From an uncultured Comamonadaceae bacterium (GTDB lineage: Bacteria; Pseudomonadota; Gammaproteobacteria; Burkholderiales; Burkholderiaceae), in contig CAMLQP010000216.1 in NCBI GenBank assembly GCA_946482115.1, forward strand, positions 1 through 5,064: a stretch of 5,064 nt of DNA. Reading direction: 5' to 3'. Of this stretch, positions 4,355 through 5,064 are shown piece by piece; the first letter of the stretch is position 1, and the number at the start of each line of letters is the position of its first letter. The notes below the pieces were generated by a model. It saw nothing but the letters and a program-made list of their open reading frames with translations, had not been told where the DNA came from and searched no databases. The position numbers and the translations under genes are program-made.

Positions 4355-5064
4355 CACCCGTCGACCCGGTGCAGCCAGCCCGCTTCGTGCCACTGCGCCA
4401 GAACGGAGCGCGCGGCGGCGCTGGCACGGCCCACGCTCGCGGCGTCCAGTCCGCGCTGGTCGGCCAGACGGCGCATCAGACGCGCGTCGGCGCCCGAGGC
4501 GCGCAGGCTTTCCCCGTTGATGAACACATGCTGCCTGTCGTAGAGCATGCGGGTGCGGCGGTCCAGCTGCACGGCGCCGTCACGCCAGGCCTGGGCCGGC
4601 TCGTCGAACCAGACCCGGGGCTTGGGCTCGGTGAGGACTTCGCCGAGCAGGCCGTTGAGCAGCGCCCGGTCCGCCAGCAGGCGCTGCAGCGCATCGGCGG
4701 CAAAAGCGCCCAGCCCGTCGGGCAGCGCAGCCGGCGTGGTGGTGGCCGCCTGCGCCGGGTCGCGGTAGAGCGCCGTGTCCTCGCACTCGTCCGCCAGGCG
4801 CTGCGCCAGCTCGGCCGCGAGCCCTCCGCGCTGCGGCGCGCGAAAGCCGACGGAGCAGGTCATGCAGTCGCCGCCTTCGGCCACGCCGTCATGGGCCCAG
4901 CGCGGCGGCAGGTAGAGCATGTCGCCGGGCTCCAGCACCCACTCCTGCTCGGGCTCGAAGCGGCTCAGTATCTTGAGCGGCACGTCGTCGCGCAGGCTCA
5001 GGTCGCGCTGGCGGCCGATGCGCCAGCGCCGCCGGCCCGTGGCCTGCAGCAGGAACACGTCGTA
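4354..5064 (-). CDS. roxA: JmjC/cupin ribosomal oxygenase, RoxA/YcfD type (5' end outside window)
   Basis: RoxA (YcfD) is an Fe(II)/2-oxoglutarate oxygenase that hydroxylates an arginine of ribosomal protein L16. The 236 visible residues are the C-terminal part; the frame runs off the right edge. They begin YDVFLLQATGRRRWRIG, which lines up with YDVFIIQGTGRRRWRVG of E. coli YcfD, so the iron-binding HxD pair (H125/D127 there) should lie just beyond the edge. The 2-oxoglutarate-contacting arginine is visible (R12, matching R140), as is LEPGDMLYLPPRWAHDG with the third iron ligand H58 (matching H187), followed by CSVGFRAP. The remainder fits the helical dimerisation region (about 83-150) and a C-terminal winged-helix domain (about 165-236). 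The human relatives are MINA53 and NO66. The stop overlaps the start of the next minus-strand gene by one base. The symbol rests on similarity; L16 as the substrate is inferred. Confidence 0.88.
   Translation of the reverse strand, partial: YDVFLLQATGRRRWRIGRQRDLSLRDDVPLKILSRFEPEQEWVLEPGDMLYLPPRWAHDGVAEGGDCMTCSVGFRAPQRGGLAAELAQRLADECEDTALYRDPAQAATTTPAALPDGLGAFAADALQRLLADRALLNGLLGEVLTEPKPRVWFDEPAQAWRDGAVQLDRRTRMLYDRQHVFINGESLRASGADARLMRRLADQRGLDAASVGRASAAARSVLAQWHEAGWLHRVDG

Noticed and set aside
4004..4543. Plus-strand open frame opposite the 166-aa gene and the end of the oxygenase gene
   Set aside because: Overlaps two supported minus-strand genes and has a shadow-like Arg/Ala/Pro composition with no domain.

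Overview
The window is a high-GC bacterial chromosomal segment. Its gene content, strong G/C preference at third codon positions and protein style suggest a betaproteobacterium of the Burkholderiales, probably Comamonadaceae; this assignment is inference from familiarity, not from a search. There is no sign of mobile elements, CRISPR arrays, tRNA or rRNA, and no composition jump apart from one short AT-rich intergenic patch.

Left half, plus strand (1-3321): five genes run in the same direction and are packed tightly. They are the C-terminal part of an MFS transporter (cut by the left edge), a 43-codon single-helix membrane protein, a class I SAM-dependent methyltransferase, dapA (4-hydroxy-tetrahydrodipicolinate synthase) and bamC (BAM-complex lipoprotein). 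The first three are joined by stop/start overlaps (GTGA, then TGATG). A 49-nt gap precedes dapA and a 29-nt gap separates dapA from bamC. The dapA-bamC pairing is also known from E. coli (dapA-nlpB). A strong hairpin flanked by A and T tracts at 3343-3371 closes the unit and probably serves both strands.

Right half, minus strand (3390-5064): reading leftward from the right edge come the C-terminal part of a JmjC/cupin ribosomal oxygenase (RoxA/YcfD type, cut by the right edge), a translationally coupled 166-residue protein of unknown function that is rich in Trp and His, a 170-nt intergenic region with an AT-rich promoter-like patch and dyads, and a small alanine-rich lipoprotein built from 11-residue helix repeats. 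The lipoprotein converges on bamC at the shared terminator.

Functionally this is mostly housekeeping: lysine/diaminopimelate synthesis, outer-membrane assembly and ribosomal protein hydroxylation. I found no clear new multi-gene system. The least understood items are the 43-residue membrane protein, the RoxA-linked 166-residue protein and the repeat-built lipoprotein with its unusual upstream region.
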